64,000 nucleotides of DNA. It comes from Neurospora crassa OR74A. Lineage: Eukaryota; Ascomycota; Sordariomycetes; Sordariales; Sordariaceae. Shown one piece after another: positions 11,901 to 22,104 of the stretch. Position 1 is the stretch's first letter. Every line of letters starts with the position of its first letter. The notes beneath the pieces were generated by a model. The model worked only from the letters and a program-made list of their open reading frames with translations. It was not told the origin of the DNA and made no database searches. Both the position numbers and the translations under genes were made by a program. The stretch is from positions 4,836,001 through 4,900,000 of the forward strand of contig NC_026504.1 of the NCBI RefSeq assembly GCF_000182925.2, in the 5' to 3' direction.

Positions 11901-13648
11901 GTGGCATGGACCATGACCATGGCAGACCTGTCCAACAAGATCCCAACTACGGTAGGCTGAATCCTATCCAGTCAGTCGTCGACAGCGGACCGGCACCAGT
12001 ACCGACAGTGACTTCGGGGTCCGGTGGTCCACCCCCATCAGGCCCACGGGGTCGTGGTAGGAATAACGCTAGAATGGGTCCTGCTAATGGAGTCCCAATA
12101 CGTCCCGACGGCCGGTTCCCGGGCATGGAAGCCAACCGTACCTCTTCACCTGATCGTCAGCCCCCGACTGGCCCTTCGTCTTCCCGACAGTCGCGTAGAG
12201 GTCAGTATGACAATGCAGGCGGCAATGTCAACGCAACACCTTCTTCCCTGCCTGCCCAATCTCCGGGTGTCCACCCTGATCGGATGAGCCACATCAACCA
12301 GCAACCGCAGCAAGGCGGTCAATCAAGTCAGCAACAACAATCACAAGCTGGACCTCCGCCGCCTCCGCCCCAACCCCCTTCGGCTCCGGGCGTTCATCCT
12401 GATCGACTCAACCAAATCAATGGTCCACCTAGTCATCGACCGACTGGCCCAAGTGCCCATAACCGGCCCCCAATCAACACTCCAGATCGGCCCTCCATGT
12501 CTACACCCAACAACAGCGGACGGCAACAACCGTCTGGACAGCATGGCTCGAACTTCGTCACTCCTACCGGCCCATCAGCTTCTAACAATGACCGCATGCG
12601 ATCTGGCGGAGGAAGCAGACAGCTTCGTGGTATTCAGAACATGCTTGATAAAGCATCCATGGACGCTCGCGGGCCTGGTTCGCGCATGCGCGGGTCGTCA
12701 AGAATCAACACCATGGTGGATTCGGATGCCCAAGTACTAGCTGGTGCGTCACCTGGCAACACACCTGTCAATGACAGGCCCGACCCCCTCAGGGACATTC
12801 GTGAGAGCGGTTCGCGCAGGGAAATGAGCACGGATCGCGGCGATCGAGAACGGGACCGTGGCAGAGAGACTAGAGATCGGGAACCTAGAGATCGGGAGCC
12901 ACGTAGTGGTCTGGCGCCCATCCAAGTTGTCGGTGACAGTCGTGAGGATTCCTCGTCGATCCCACACGGCGGTCATTCCCGTGGTGACGTGAACGGAGAA
13001 GGGTACGGCTCCAGCAGCAGAGGAGGAGCCGGCGGTGACCACGAGCGCGGAAGTAGCCGGCACCATAGCTCTCGTTCGGAGAGAAGCGACCGACCTTCGA
13101 GGAGAAGCAGCCGTGAGCGCAACCCCGGTGGTGGTGGTGGTGGTGGTGGTGGTGACGGCAAGGAGTCGAGCTCTAGAAGCGACTATTCTAGGGAAAGCAG
13201 GAGCCGCGGCGGCGGCGGCGGCCCATCGACGGCCAACGCACCTGGTGGCCCCAGTGCCGACCTTATGACGGGCGGGTCGTCGCGTGACCGGAGATCCGGC
13301 CGCGATTCAAATGCAGGCAGCGGATCTGGTCACAGAGGCGGTGGAGGAGACATGCCGCCGCCACCACCCTCAAGAGAACCCAGTCACCGCGGCCATGGCA
13401 GCCACAGAGGTGGAGGCGATGGATCAGGTCATGGCCAGGGTGGAGCGCCGCCTATGGGAGGTGGAAGGAGTGATGGCCATGGTAGGCCCCCTCGCGAATC
13501 AAGATCATCCAGGCCTAGCGGACCTAGTGGTGGTCACGATGATATGAGAGGAGGCGGTGATGACAGGTCAAGGAAACGGAGAGGTGATGGAGTAATCGAT
13601 TCGTCTCAGGGGCTTGGAGGCCATCAGGACAAGCGGCCGCGTCGCTAG
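5927..13648 (+). CDS. THO2: THO complex subunit 2 (mRNA export/transcription elongation)
   Basis: This is the large scaffold of the nuclear THO/TREX complex, which couples RNA polymerase II elongation to mRNP packaging and export and limits R-loops. It is a single uninterrupted 2573-residue frame, much longer than the roughly 1600 residues of the yeast protein; the excess is disordered tail. Residues 1-125 are Pro/Ser/Asn-rich. The helical core runs from about 130 to 1560. It holds the family signature NYNLLREETEGYSKL near 280, the FRFFIKFLRVSSWWP segment near 350, and the MEWMHIRNAITVLKAVIDFFP segment near 1460 that is typical of the Tho2 C-terminal domain. An acidic linker follows, then a 1000-residue tail rich in RE/RD/RS, Gly and Pro, ending in a basic RKRR...RPRR stretch. 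The GTGAGT inside the WWP segment resembles a donor, but the frame continues through conserved sequence, so I treat it as coding. Confidence 0.93.
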   Translation: MPPKRKRSDHRGLPDSGPSRPPPHRPSDTSLGQHDRGYDGGRGGRNGRNARRPDRRDSNQPYNNPNPPIPSSASRPPSSSSANNLPPINTAPSTPAPNPIAPAPALIPAPPPQPTYSAPPSPIQPGYDYSIITDDRVSRWSKGARQEVIDHGVQSRDDEDLTEVAAIFQELIHSAVDGRLPGSDAGKVIKDILGPEPSEADRAALAFDAHTLFLDTVATFMDVENAPFRPQLRDLMYATEVSTTLMRQILDPAVLQPLGLVRDTFVRVGIRQSTNLLYRQANYNLLREETEGYSKLVTELFTTSSAEPPSSEVVQAAFNKVMGLIGTFDLHPGRVLDVTLDVFASVLIKQFRFFIKFLRVSSWWPRTQIKLPPHTFVGGLPIWALPDHSNWVASEEEEKAIAAQRLKRDIAFWDRARKIKLDAFFELGGRQVTNLEDEELPDASTKSGQENSIEKDWIRITKTLPPTGNRDAAQMLGFKLRFYTTEARDSEDMLPANLLYLVALLIKVGFITLTDLWEHIWPPDDMMEAVKEARFKELDEKERANRPGGAANALMMAGALPDDMAPPPMNSRRDMAHGKTDADSKSTTETAEEKPKLPEPDDQKVILLKCLLTIGAIPESLFIIGRHDWILQAHPDLIPLVHRILHHSVETVYQQSRPQPKSSSSANCPGKKLPDPDQSGVPKGSIRLAGVTPKRALRWPFPDAETSEGGGYRFYWDEWADNVPVCQTVDDIFTLCDTLVNVIGVSIGQDAGLIAKLTSIGAKSMADDQSPVNRSRWLLLLKRLLVPSLSLLETNSSVVDGVWTLLKQFPIHVRYNVYAEWYEGQTSRLEPMKKAFARTRLETLSTMKRLSLTNIPQMAKTLAKTAYPSPGIVCKVALQQIESYSNLIEAFVECAKYFTDLGYDVLVWSVLSSLGGQQRSRTQESSVLLTSKWLQALSRFSGKVFLRYSTMDPTPILRYVDNQLSKGNSTDLVILKELISSMGGVVSDLDFTDAQLHAMTGGELLRRETLTNLGDKRYTSTKSADRLIQALMTNGLAGRLLANIAQYRQSAISAVVQGDAHIKYLATMADDTHQVLLQYLDLLRSSLDGDTFNNLVPSVIRLMRDYGLGAGLAFLIGRASIRTAMNRVRGQSESQAPVASAAPDTDGDVTMTTANGDDTVNTPAADGQTTASAQGANERKVDPVLEPFQPVIDEIPTVLSGDTLQYLTPTCYVLFWALQLGDLSFPQDNYSDEINRLKKLAREVMNDRSDMTRAGMNKKTQKQAEINARVSSLLKENSEELQRYSKFRFQLSRQLTTWFPADITKVDVTADTMLEECILPRLQLSALDAEYSFKFLKFLHEFSAPNFKLMSLYDRLFNHNRLRSMLFTCTVREAEHIGRFLKCILSELSKWHGDKNAYEKEALGSKEVQGKKTRNYVGFATAFDADGKPTAFVEHDAFRDLLFKWHKELNSALRACLNDMEWMHIRNAITVLKAVIDFFPAINFMAEKFLEQLKTITEREAASKNAPETEEGHRVDLSVTAQTAFSELQKRKSKWILVQAFRPGTVSASAQAPTRTNADRAQTSDSKEEGKSSLRAAAVALKSNSHGRKQTAAEVEDGEVKDNRSGSGRSSAGSGNQKDSTPTRNLPTREAQKDANPPQRSMGGNGPPPRPPAPNAGPLPSKLPGNRNDVNRPSTLNPGGRGLPSNPDLPRRPDVPIPEVFSASQFNRGQHNMNNRREPPSSRDSRDAREPRETREPRETHPRETREPVHGRDSRDYRAPETSRSERPRDFPSTDRRPAEPPTRDSSRQTDRDWPNRAELPPRWTEPAAAPGRDGRQPRDRTPHGANRHDGRLSRENAGAAPSPAAPSHSDAPEPPINPERARLLAEAEQKQSLPTPPRAAEQQHSHINPARAALITDVREPQGRSSSRDQTRERPPRTESPRASERSTNSQADNARDDRQGRHRHADYHSSSRDGHAHGDSGSLHGRLDRPAEMERPGGSRDGSYNQPPPRGMDHDHGRPVQQDPNYGRLNPIQSVVDSGPAPVPTVTSGSGGPPPSGPRGRGRNNARMGPANGVPIRPDGRFPGMEANRTSSPDRQPPTGPSSSRQSRRGQYDNAGGNVNATPSSLPAQSPGVHPDRMSHINQQPQQGGQSSQQQQSQAGPPPPPPQPPSAPGVHPDRLNQINGPPSHRPTGPSAHNRPPINTPDRPSMSTPNNSGRQQPSGQHGSNFVTPTGPSASNNDRMRSGGGSRQLRGIQNMLDKASMDARGPGSRMRGSSRINTMVDSDAQVLAGASPGNTPVNDRPDPLRDIRESGSRREMSTDRGDRERDRGRETRDREPRDREPRSGLAPIQVVGDSREDSSSIPHGGHSRGDVNGEGYGSSSRGGAGGDHERGSSRHHSSRSERSDRPSRRSSRERNPGGGGGGGGGDGKESSSRSDYSRESRSRGGGGGPSTANAPGGPSADLMTGGSSRDRRSGRDSNAGSGSGHRGGGGDMPPPPPSREPSHRGHGSHRGGGDGSGHGQGGAPPMGGGRSDGHGRPPRESRSSRPSGPSGGHDDMRGGGDDRSRKRRGDGVIDSSQGLGGHQDKRPRR

Positions 13649-14431
13649 TAGCAAGGCGACCCGCGTATATCTGATGAGTGGGTATTCCGGACAAGGGATA
13701 ATAAGGAAGAGAGGAAGCGGAGCGGCAGAGAAAGAAGTACAAGGAGAAGCACTGGAAGATGATGGCGAAATCGAGGAATGAGCCCACCATGTCAGCCGTT
13801 GCAAATGATAACCCAAGCCCTACCCCTGGTCTGTGGCAACCTGTTGGGAAAGATGTACCCATATCGACTGTCATGAGGAGGAACTCACTAGAGGCGAATT
13901 TCGCTGATATTTCATCACGTTTCCGTATCAGATGGGAATAAAGGAAATCCAACGAAGAATTGACGAAACCGTGAACAAAACAACGATTAAGGACGGTGTT
14001 CATCCAAGAGGGTGTAAGCGAAAATGTCAGCGAACGACAACTATCCATTCTACCTGTACATTACCATAACAAAAAATTTTGCTTTGTCGCATTATTTGCA
14101 TTGCATGCATGGATTCGGTGTAGTCGTTTTGTTATTTTAGACTTAGGCTACATACCTGGTATGGGTATGAGGGTATGGTACGTTATGGTGATGATTTACT
14201 TGGGAGTTATAGATGATTTGTCATTTGTTTGCAGCTCGAGCGTGACGATGATGAGAATTCAAGAACAAAAATGTAGCCAATTTCATTTTCGACTTAAACT
14301 CTAGATTGACCTTCCTCCCAAGGTAATGATATCTTCGTGTTTTCTATCTTCCATTCAAGACACCTTGTGTGAAAGTATGATGAAGTATGTTTACCCGCCC
14401 CTCAGAACTTCTCCTCCCAAACCAAACCAGG

Positions 14432-14461
<30 letters not shown>
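14432..14461. repeat. A30 homopolymer
   Basis: An uninterrupted run of 30 A lies in the THO2 3' flank, followed by a GC-rich segment. Confidence 0.95.
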
Positions 14462-14462
<1 letters not shown>

Positions 14463-14869
14463 AGGAGCGGGCCTGACCCAGGTGGGCTCAACCTTAAAAA
14501 CCTCAAAAAGTCCGCGTGGCGCCCCGCAGCGCACCGGCCCGTCACCCGGGGGTCGTCTCCGCAACCTACCCGTCTTACAAGTTATATTCCACCCACCAAC
14601 CACCAACTCACCCCTAAAAGATGATGGCACCTCAATAAAAAGAATTAGAAAACCACAGACGAGGGAGGGCCAACACCATGCATGGAAACTTGGATTTAAT
14701 ATTACAGAAGGAAGGAAGAAAGGCAGTCAGTTAGTTAGTCAGTCAGTCAGTCTATAGAGCGGGCTTTGTTCCCATTATTCCATCATTCCATCCACTTCTA
14801 TTTATTATTGCCCGTGCCTCCTCCTCCCAACAATTTCACTTCTCTCTCCAAGTCCCAACAACTATCAAA

Positions 14870-15125
<256 letters not shown>

Positions 15126-15174
15126 ATACCCACGCGGCGTTTTATGCGCGTGCGTTTATAGAACCGTCCGTTTC

Positions 15175-15200
15175 TATATATATATATATATATATATATA
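15175..15200. repeat. (TA)13 microsatellite
   Basis: Thirteen TA units lie 50 bp beyond the GT tract. Confidence 0.95.
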
Positions 15201-16265
15201 TTTGAATTGACTTGATTTGACTTCGTTGGCATTGAAAGGGAGGGTGCACCTTGCCGAACAACAAAAGGTTTCTATACCTACCTACCTCTATGTACGTAAA
15301 GGGAGAAGTTTGTTTGCTACTGCTGCTGCTACTGCTGCTACTGCTGGTTTTCCCCACAGAACGCAAACTGAATTCAGTTCAGTTGTGGAGTTTTGTTAGT
15401 GTGTATCTATGTATCTTATTGCTGTCACATGGAGGGTAGGCAGGCAGTATACCTAGTATTGTTGCTAGACTAGCTTTCTTTTCTTGAGAGAGTCAAATAC
15501 TTGCTTGCTTGCAGTGATGTTATAACCCCTTTGGGCTACAAAGTCTGTTCCCCATACTCTGCTTCTCCCTTTTATACGGGTGGAAAATCGAACTTGGTTC
15601 GGATCAAATGTTAGAAGCAGTGGTAAATTTGCAAAAAAGATGTTGCATGATCAACGGTACCAGTGTTCACTATGTTAAGGTAACCTAACCTTCATCTGAA
15701 ATCGCCCAAGCAAACATCATACATAGCAGATCGAAGTTGTAATACGCGGCGTGGCCTTGTGGTATCGCGTTAAGTATTAGTATTCTTTTACGCTCTGATA
15801 TATCCGTGTAGAGAAGATTAGTTCGATGGTTCAGGGTTCATGGATAGAGAATTGTGTCTTCGTGTCATAATACTCATTATTCGTCAGTGGTATAAGCACC
15901 CCAGAAAAGAAGAGACGAACCCCCACGCCATACCTGACATGACAGGACAGGACATATTATAACTGGAAAAAGTGCAAGAGAAAAGAAAGCCGAGATTTCT
16001 TTTGAGGATATATAGGCAGAGATCATAGATAGATGGTTTTTTTATACCAGAAAAAGCAGACCAGCGGGAGACCTCGTCCCAACCCAAAACATTAAATAAC
16101 CTTTCCTAGCCATTTCGTTCACCTACCCATTCAGGTGCTCAGTTGTTCAGTCGCTCGCTCGCTCACCTACCCAAACACACAATAACAAACCAAATCCTAT
16201 CCAATAGACCTGTTCCTTTTTTCGTTCCAGTCTCCCTTACTCGTGCTACTACTACTCATCTCACT

Positions 16266-17726
16266 CTACCTCATCAACCGGGTACTCCTGTAGACCAACT
16301 TGGACAGGTCGATGGGTTCCGAATCCGCTGATGGGTCGGCCGCAATTATCCCATCATTAGCGGCACTGTCATCCACATCCTCCAACCCCTCATCTACCTC
16401 GATTTTAGCATCACCCTTGACACTCCCGCTTACTGTGCTTCCCTCCGACTCCGTCGCCGGTGCCGTCCTCTTGACTCCCTTTTCCACCACTGTCACCACT
16501 GCCCCCTCCTTGGTAGCCTCCTTAGCAGCCTCCTTCACCGAGCTCTTTGTGCTCTTCACGCTCGTCACCCTCCTCATACTCTGGGGTCTATAGCTCCTCG
16601 CCCCCATGCCCATGGGCATGGCGCTCGCACCGGCAGTTGCTCCCCTAGACATCAATCCGGCCGCGCCACCAGCGCCCAGTTCGACAGAACCATCTCCACC
16701 AAGATCCTCGCGCTTGGCACGCTCCATCTCCTTGGCGGCCAAGTCCTTGGTCTGCGCCAGACGCTGCTTGATCTTGGTGACCTCCTCACCGCAGTCTCCG
16801 TCACGAAGGAACTGATGGGCAGCGTGCTCGCACATGGATTGTACAAACTCGAGACCATTGTCGAGCTGATCGTAGACGTCCGATCCGGCATCCTGAGACG
16901 ATTGGCCGGCACGGGCACGGCCCATAGTCGCGCTCATGCGGGCACCGGCGGCCATGGGGTTGGCGCGTACTCCGCCACCTTGGGCCATCATGCGCTTATA
17001 CTCGCGCGCGCGACGAGCAGCTAACACTGCTTGAACTGGATCCAGGCTCCCCGCGGCCGGAGCGGCGGCCGATGCATCCATGTTGTTCACTGCCTTGGGG
17101 TCGGGCACCAGTTCCCCGTTCGTGGCGTCTCCACCGGTTTCATCGTCGTCGGGCGGCGTGTTGAGCTCGGCTAACCTCTTGATCTGTGCGACCTTGGCTG
17201 CCATCTTGGCCTTGCGCATCATGTTCCTGCTGGCGCTCACAAACTTGACCAGCTCTTCGAAAAAGCTTTGTACATAGCTGTCGTAGTAGACTATGATCAT
17301 GCTCCGGCTGCGGTACTTTGGTGGCTTGTCGGCGTTCTCGGCGCTCATGACCGAGTCAGTTCGTTGGCGCTTGCGAAGGGTAGCGCGCGCCTTGGCCTGA
17401 CCTGCTGCACGGACTTGCGATGTTGTTCGCTGCAGAGCGCCGGGAGAACCTGGCGTCTGGGGGCTGGTTGGTCGGTTGTTCGGTGTCTTGTTCTCCTGGT
17501 AGTTGGGATGGGCGGACGGCTCATCTTTGGGCCTGAGACTTTCAGTTGACCCCTTGTTCCTCAAAGACTTGCGTGACGGGGATCCTGGCTCTCCGCCAGG
17601 CGATGATGACTTGGACTCGGTAAGTTGGGCCAACTCCTGCTGGCGTTGTTCGATTTGGTCGTTGAGCTCATCTAGACGATGCAGCCAGTCGGGAATACCG
17701 TACTCGAGGTTCTTGAGGGCCTCCAT
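16266..17726 (-). CDS. Conserved-looking fungal protein of unknown function
   Basis: This is a 486-residue, single-exon model. The frame is open another 64 codons upstream but has no ATG there. The first ATG on this strand in more than a kilobase is at 17726, in an excellent context (GCCGCCATGGAG), so I start there. Residues 1-30 (MEALKNLEYGIPDWLHRLDEL) are acidic and helical and may form a short coiled coil. A Ser/Pro-rich linker follows. The best-structured part is about 138-189 (SMIIVYYDSYVQSFFEELVKFVSASRN, then a basic KMAAKVAQIKRL helix). A second helical patch is LDNGLEFVQSMCEHAAHQFLRD plus the heptad-rich segment after it. The tail is acidic and ends with IDLSKLVYRSTRLMR. The pattern looks like a nuclear or cytoskeletal scaffold, but I cannot name a family. 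Confidence 0.8.
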   Translation of the reverse strand: MEALKNLEYGIPDWLHRLDELNDQIEQRQQELAQLTESKSSSPGGEPGSPSRKSLRNKGSTESLRPKDEPSAHPNYQENKTPNNRPTSPQTPGSPGALQRTTSQVRAAGQAKARATLRKRQRTDSVMSAENADKPPKYRSRSMIIVYYDSYVQSFFEELVKFVSASRNMMRKAKMAAKVAQIKRLAELNTPPDDDETGGDATNGELVPDPKAVNNMDASAAAPAAGSLDPVQAVLAARRAREYKRMMAQGGGVRANPMAAGARMSATMGRARAGQSSQDAGSDVYDQLDNGLEFVQSMCEHAAHQFLRDGDCGEEVTKIKQRLAQTKDLAAKEMERAKREDLGGDGSVELGAGGAAGLMSRGATAGASAMPMGMGARSYRPQSMRRVTSVKSTKSSVKEAAKEATKEGAVVTVVEKGVKRTAPATESEGSTVSGSVKGDAKIEVDEGLEDVDDSAANDGIIAADPSADSEPIDLSKLVYRSTRLMR

Positions 17727-19008
17727 GGCGGCGTCCTCCTCCTCGGATAAGGCAGGGCTGACAAGGGTACCTCTCTCTTGGACACTTTCGGGCACTTGTC
17801 CTTCCGCAGCCGACGGCGCGGGACCTTCTCGTGGGGAAGCCGTGGTTGCGACTTTGTTCTGGAACCCCGTGTGTTTCGCTTTGAGTGGGCTTGGTTGAAG
17901 GGGTGCCAGGAACACCACGTATCACTCTCAATATCTTTATTGTTCGAGGTAGGCGGTAGGTATAGAAGTAGAAACGTAAGTGGTTTGAAGTGTAGGGTCG
18001 GTGCGCGGCGGCTTATTGATGAGACGAGATGAACAGGCGGCGTGCAAGGGTGGAGACGATTGGGACGTGCTTCGTATGTCGTTGGCCGTCTCGGTCGGTC
18101 TATACGAGCCGTTGGGGGGGGGGGTTTGGATGAATGGACGGATAGACGGGTGGGCGGATGGATATAGATAGAATGCCGGACGCTACGGCGGGGGAGAGAG
18201 AGTTTGGACGGTTTGGTTGCACTGCAGCCGAGGAGCAGTCAATCGTTCGTTGAGAGTCGGATGTCGTCGTCGTCGTCAACGAGGAAGCGTGGCCAACGAC
18301 AAGATGGTACGGGAGGATGGGTTGTATTGGAAAATGACGTGTGATGGAAAGAAGCAGTGTCGTTGTCGATGTGTGCGTGCGAGTGCAAGTGTGCAAATGG
18401 GAGACAGCCGAGGGCAAAAGGTCGAAAGTGGAAGCAGCTGCAGAAATGTATGGTAGTCGAGCGGCGGCCCGGGGGGGGGGGGTTTCGTTCTCGACGACTG
18501 ACTGCTGACACAGCGGCTGACGGGGGAGGGGAGGAGAGGAGAGGAGAGGAGACGGGACCCTGAGAAGCTAACAGCGGTCGGACTGGGATAGGGGTCACTG
18601 CCGCAAAGTGTGTGTGTGACGGGACCTCTGGAGCGATCTCCTAGCGCCGGGTGTCGAGTCGAGTCTAGAGTCTTGGACACTACACTAACTGAACTAATGT
18701 AGTGTACAAGTCTACTAGATGAGGTCTAGGTGGACGGGACGGGACGAGAGAATTGAGAAGTAGAGGTAAGGTTGAGAAGACAGAGTGAAGAAAAGGTAGA
18801 GAGAGAGAGACGAGGAGAGAAAAAAAAAAAAAAAAAGGAGAAGAGACGGGACGGAAAACAAGTGAGAGATCGGATGAATGGCCGGCCCCTGCTCCACTCC
18901 CGCCCGTCTTCTACAATGCACGGCAGCAGGCACTGCACTCTACAGGTACTTTGGGTACCTCTAGGTAGGTAGGTGTAAACCACAACGGCCCGGCCTGCCT
19001 GGGGGACC
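17727..19008 (-). promoter_or_regulatory. Probable long 5' leader, free of ATG
   Basis: On the strand of the downstream gene, 1282 nt immediately before its start contain no ATG at all, while the opposite strand has many. The segment is C/T-rich in the transcript sense. This is what selection on a long untranslated leader would leave. It may be interrupted by an intron, but I cannot place one. Confidence 0.55.
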
Positions 19009-20737
19009 GCATGTACCTACCTAGCTACATACACTACCTAGAGGTATGTACAGGAATTACAGCGGAGGTGGCGGTGTCCGCGTGGTGGGAGATTGTGCGC
19101 GCGCGCGAGAAAAATCAATGGGCGGGCGGAAGGTGGGGGATATGCGCCAGACTGCAGCAGACGGGCCTGACTGAGCAGCGCAGGCAGTAACAGTGCAGCG
19201 ACAGTGTGCAGCAGCAGCACAACTTAAAATCCTCTAGGGTAGAGGTACTGTAGTCCTGTTATGGGGCCAAGGTACACTAAGGTAATTCTCTCTCTCCATT
19301 CCCGACCTTCCATCCCGTCTGCCGTGTCTCTCCGACTTTGCCGTTGTTGCCTGGTCCTTGTCAAAGTCAACGGTTCAACGTTGAGCTCCGTATCTAGGTA
19401 GGTCGTCCGTCTTTGGAGCCTCAGCTCTCTTTGGGAAATTGGTCGACATACCTACCTACACCTATATCCAGATGTTTGTTATATGCTCTGGGCCCGTATG
19501 TAATATGTATAATACTCAACGTGTTATAACACCGTTAGGTTTCCACCACGGTCTCGATTTTCTGTCGAATTGGTACCTACCTCTATTTGTTTCCACGCTA
19601 GTGAAAAAGAGGCAGGCACAAAAGCAGGTACATACCACAAAGTGTCAACAACATGGAAATGCCCAGGCATCCCCACTGCTTAGTGCAGTGATATCTATCC
19701 ATCGATTTTCATGATACCTTTCACTGTATGAAAAGAGTACAACATTGCACGGGACACGGAAATGCCAAATACATACCTAGCCGTCCCCATCCAAGCACTT
19801 GTACAAGCGAGGTCGCCGAAACGCGGGAGGCTCTGTGCGGTGGTCGTAGTCGAAGTGGAAGTGTGGTACAGTAAATGGATGAGATAATCGCCCGACCGAC
19901 CGACCGACCGACCAACCAACCAACCAGCCTTCGGATGTGTCGCCGACACTCGAGTCCAGCCAGTTACTGTACCTTGAAAGTGAAGAGCACACCAAAAACC
20001 GCAACCAGTGTTGATCCTCCTCTACCGCGTACACTATGAGGAGAGGGGGGCCGGGCTAGCGACGGGAAGACGAGGCTTTGCGGGTAAGGGTACAGTAGTG
20101 CAGTGTAGTGTAGTGTAGACTCACGGATATTAACCCAGTCGAGACCCAGCCCTGTCAGTCAGAAAATGCTTTGAGTGATATGGAGTCTGTCCATTTGCAA
20201 TGTGTGAGCTGTCTGTCTGCAATCTGCATATTATCTCCAACGCAGAAAACATTGGCTGGCAAATGATTGACAGGTGCTGTGAGAGCAGAAGCGGCGCGAA
20301 AAAATGGGGACCAGTTAGGTATGTAGCCTGGGACGAAAGTCACCCCCTGGGGAAAGGGGAGTTCGAGAAAAAAAAGATGGGATGAAATGATGGGGAGACT
20401 GGTTCGGACCAAACAGACGATAAGTCGCATCAACCGGTCCCAATAACGTATGTATATATACTATGGTATATATATAAAACACTTTTGCTTATGGCTTTGA
20501 TGTTGGTGCCGGGACGAGTTGTCCATCATGACATCTGGCTATAACCGCCCGACACGCTGTTTTGAATTTTATTCAATTTGTTTTTTATCAAAAATTTCTT
20601 TTTCTTTTTCTTTTCCTTCACTTTCTGCGCCGACAAGTCGTACATATTCAATTGTCTCCTGCGTCTGGACCGCCGACTCGAAGACGCGCACCCATACATA
20701 GTCTGTCTGCTCTTGGTCGGCTCCAGCAGGCACAGAC

Positions 20738-20740
<3 letters not shown>

Positions 20741-20768
<28 letters not shown>

Positions 20769-20772
20769 TGTA
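20741..20772. repeat. (TGTA)8 microsatellite
   Basis: Eight perfect tetranucleotide units. Confidence 0.92.
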
Positions 20773-22087
20773 GTTGCATGAACTGTTATCTCCTTTTCCC
20801 TATGCATACCTCGCATAAGTATCATTCCTCCATGCATGTACATAGGCAGAGAGTTACGCAAGGGACAATCTTCAAGTAGAGCAGACGAGCCCTAAACCCG
20901 ATTACATACTTGGTGGGTATAGGTAGACCTTGAGTGCCTTTTCCTCCTGCGAGAGTCCGTCCAAAGACAAATGAATGGAAGTGACATGTGAAACGCAGCA
21001 ACCTCGCATATTCAATATAAAAAAAAAAAAAAAAAAAAATCACCCAATTCCCGTCCCAAAACCTTGTCGATCATGAAAAAGCGGTATACGTACGGTGGTC
21101 ATATCCTCCCCCCTCTCTCCTCCTTGAACCGTGTGGCGTTCCTCCGAATGGACGGGAGGGGTTTATAACGCTCCCGTCATTCTCGCCCTGCTGCTGCTTC
21201 TGCAAAGAGAAACTCGCAACGAACAGGGAGCTAGCCCCACAGTCCAGCCCAGAAAGAACAAGCTCGAACAAGTTGAGGTCGATACATAATGCTCTCTTTC
21301 TCTCCACCCTAGATCGATGTGTGGATCGCTGATCGCTTGCATGTGGTTGTCTCCGTTCCTCTTGCTCAGTCAAGTTGTGTTTTTCTAATGTACGACGTGG
21401 TAAAGTGGGCTTCTTCTTCTTCTTCTCCCTTTTCTGTGTTCCTACCAGTGCAGTTGGGGTTTCGATCTTGTCTGTTTTTTTTGTTTTTTGTTTTTAACCC
21501 CTCCTTTCCTATAACATACTATGTGAAGTTTATATATGGATGCTTCGAATCCATGACCCTGACAAAGTGACATGACAAGTGGCAAGCCAAGACGGCTTCC
21601 GCACGCTTCTTCGCTGTCCACTTTCCACGTTTGCACCCCATTTCGATCTTTTGTGTGGTGTGTGGTGTGTGGTGTGTGCTGACGGCCTGACGATGCTGAC
21701 GCTGACCCTCCCTCCTCAACGGCTTCGGCCCGCTCGCATGCTCGGCGGCACGGCAACGGGCTGGTGGGGAGGGGGGCTGGCTGGCTAGCTGGGCGGACGT
21801 TTCATCTCGATACGGTCGTAATCCGTCTTTTTTAGCGGACCTCCTCTTTTCTTTCCTTCCTTTCTCGGTCATTTCATTGCATTTTTTTCCGTTGATTTTT
21901 TTTTCTAAACCTCTTGACGGACTCGGGCAGAGTTCAATCAGGCATCATGCCCGTGGTGTGTGAAATCGTGTTTAAACCTTGAGAGGAATAGTTCTTGCAA
22001 CATGTTCACCCGTTACAGAATAACCCCCATGGTTTTCCGTCGTCCATCTCGGCTGCTTCTCAGTTTCGTCGTGAAAAGCAGGCGGCT

Positions 22088-22104
22088 GGGGGGGGGGGGG
22101 GGGG
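22088..22104. repeat. G17 homopolymer
   Basis: Seventeen consecutive G, unusual for a homopolymer in a region where A and T tracts predominate. Confidence 0.93.

Noticed and set aside
17726-17918. 64-codon upstream extension of the unknown minus-strand gene
   Set aside because: It has no ATG and is preceded by an in-frame stop, so it is better read as leader.
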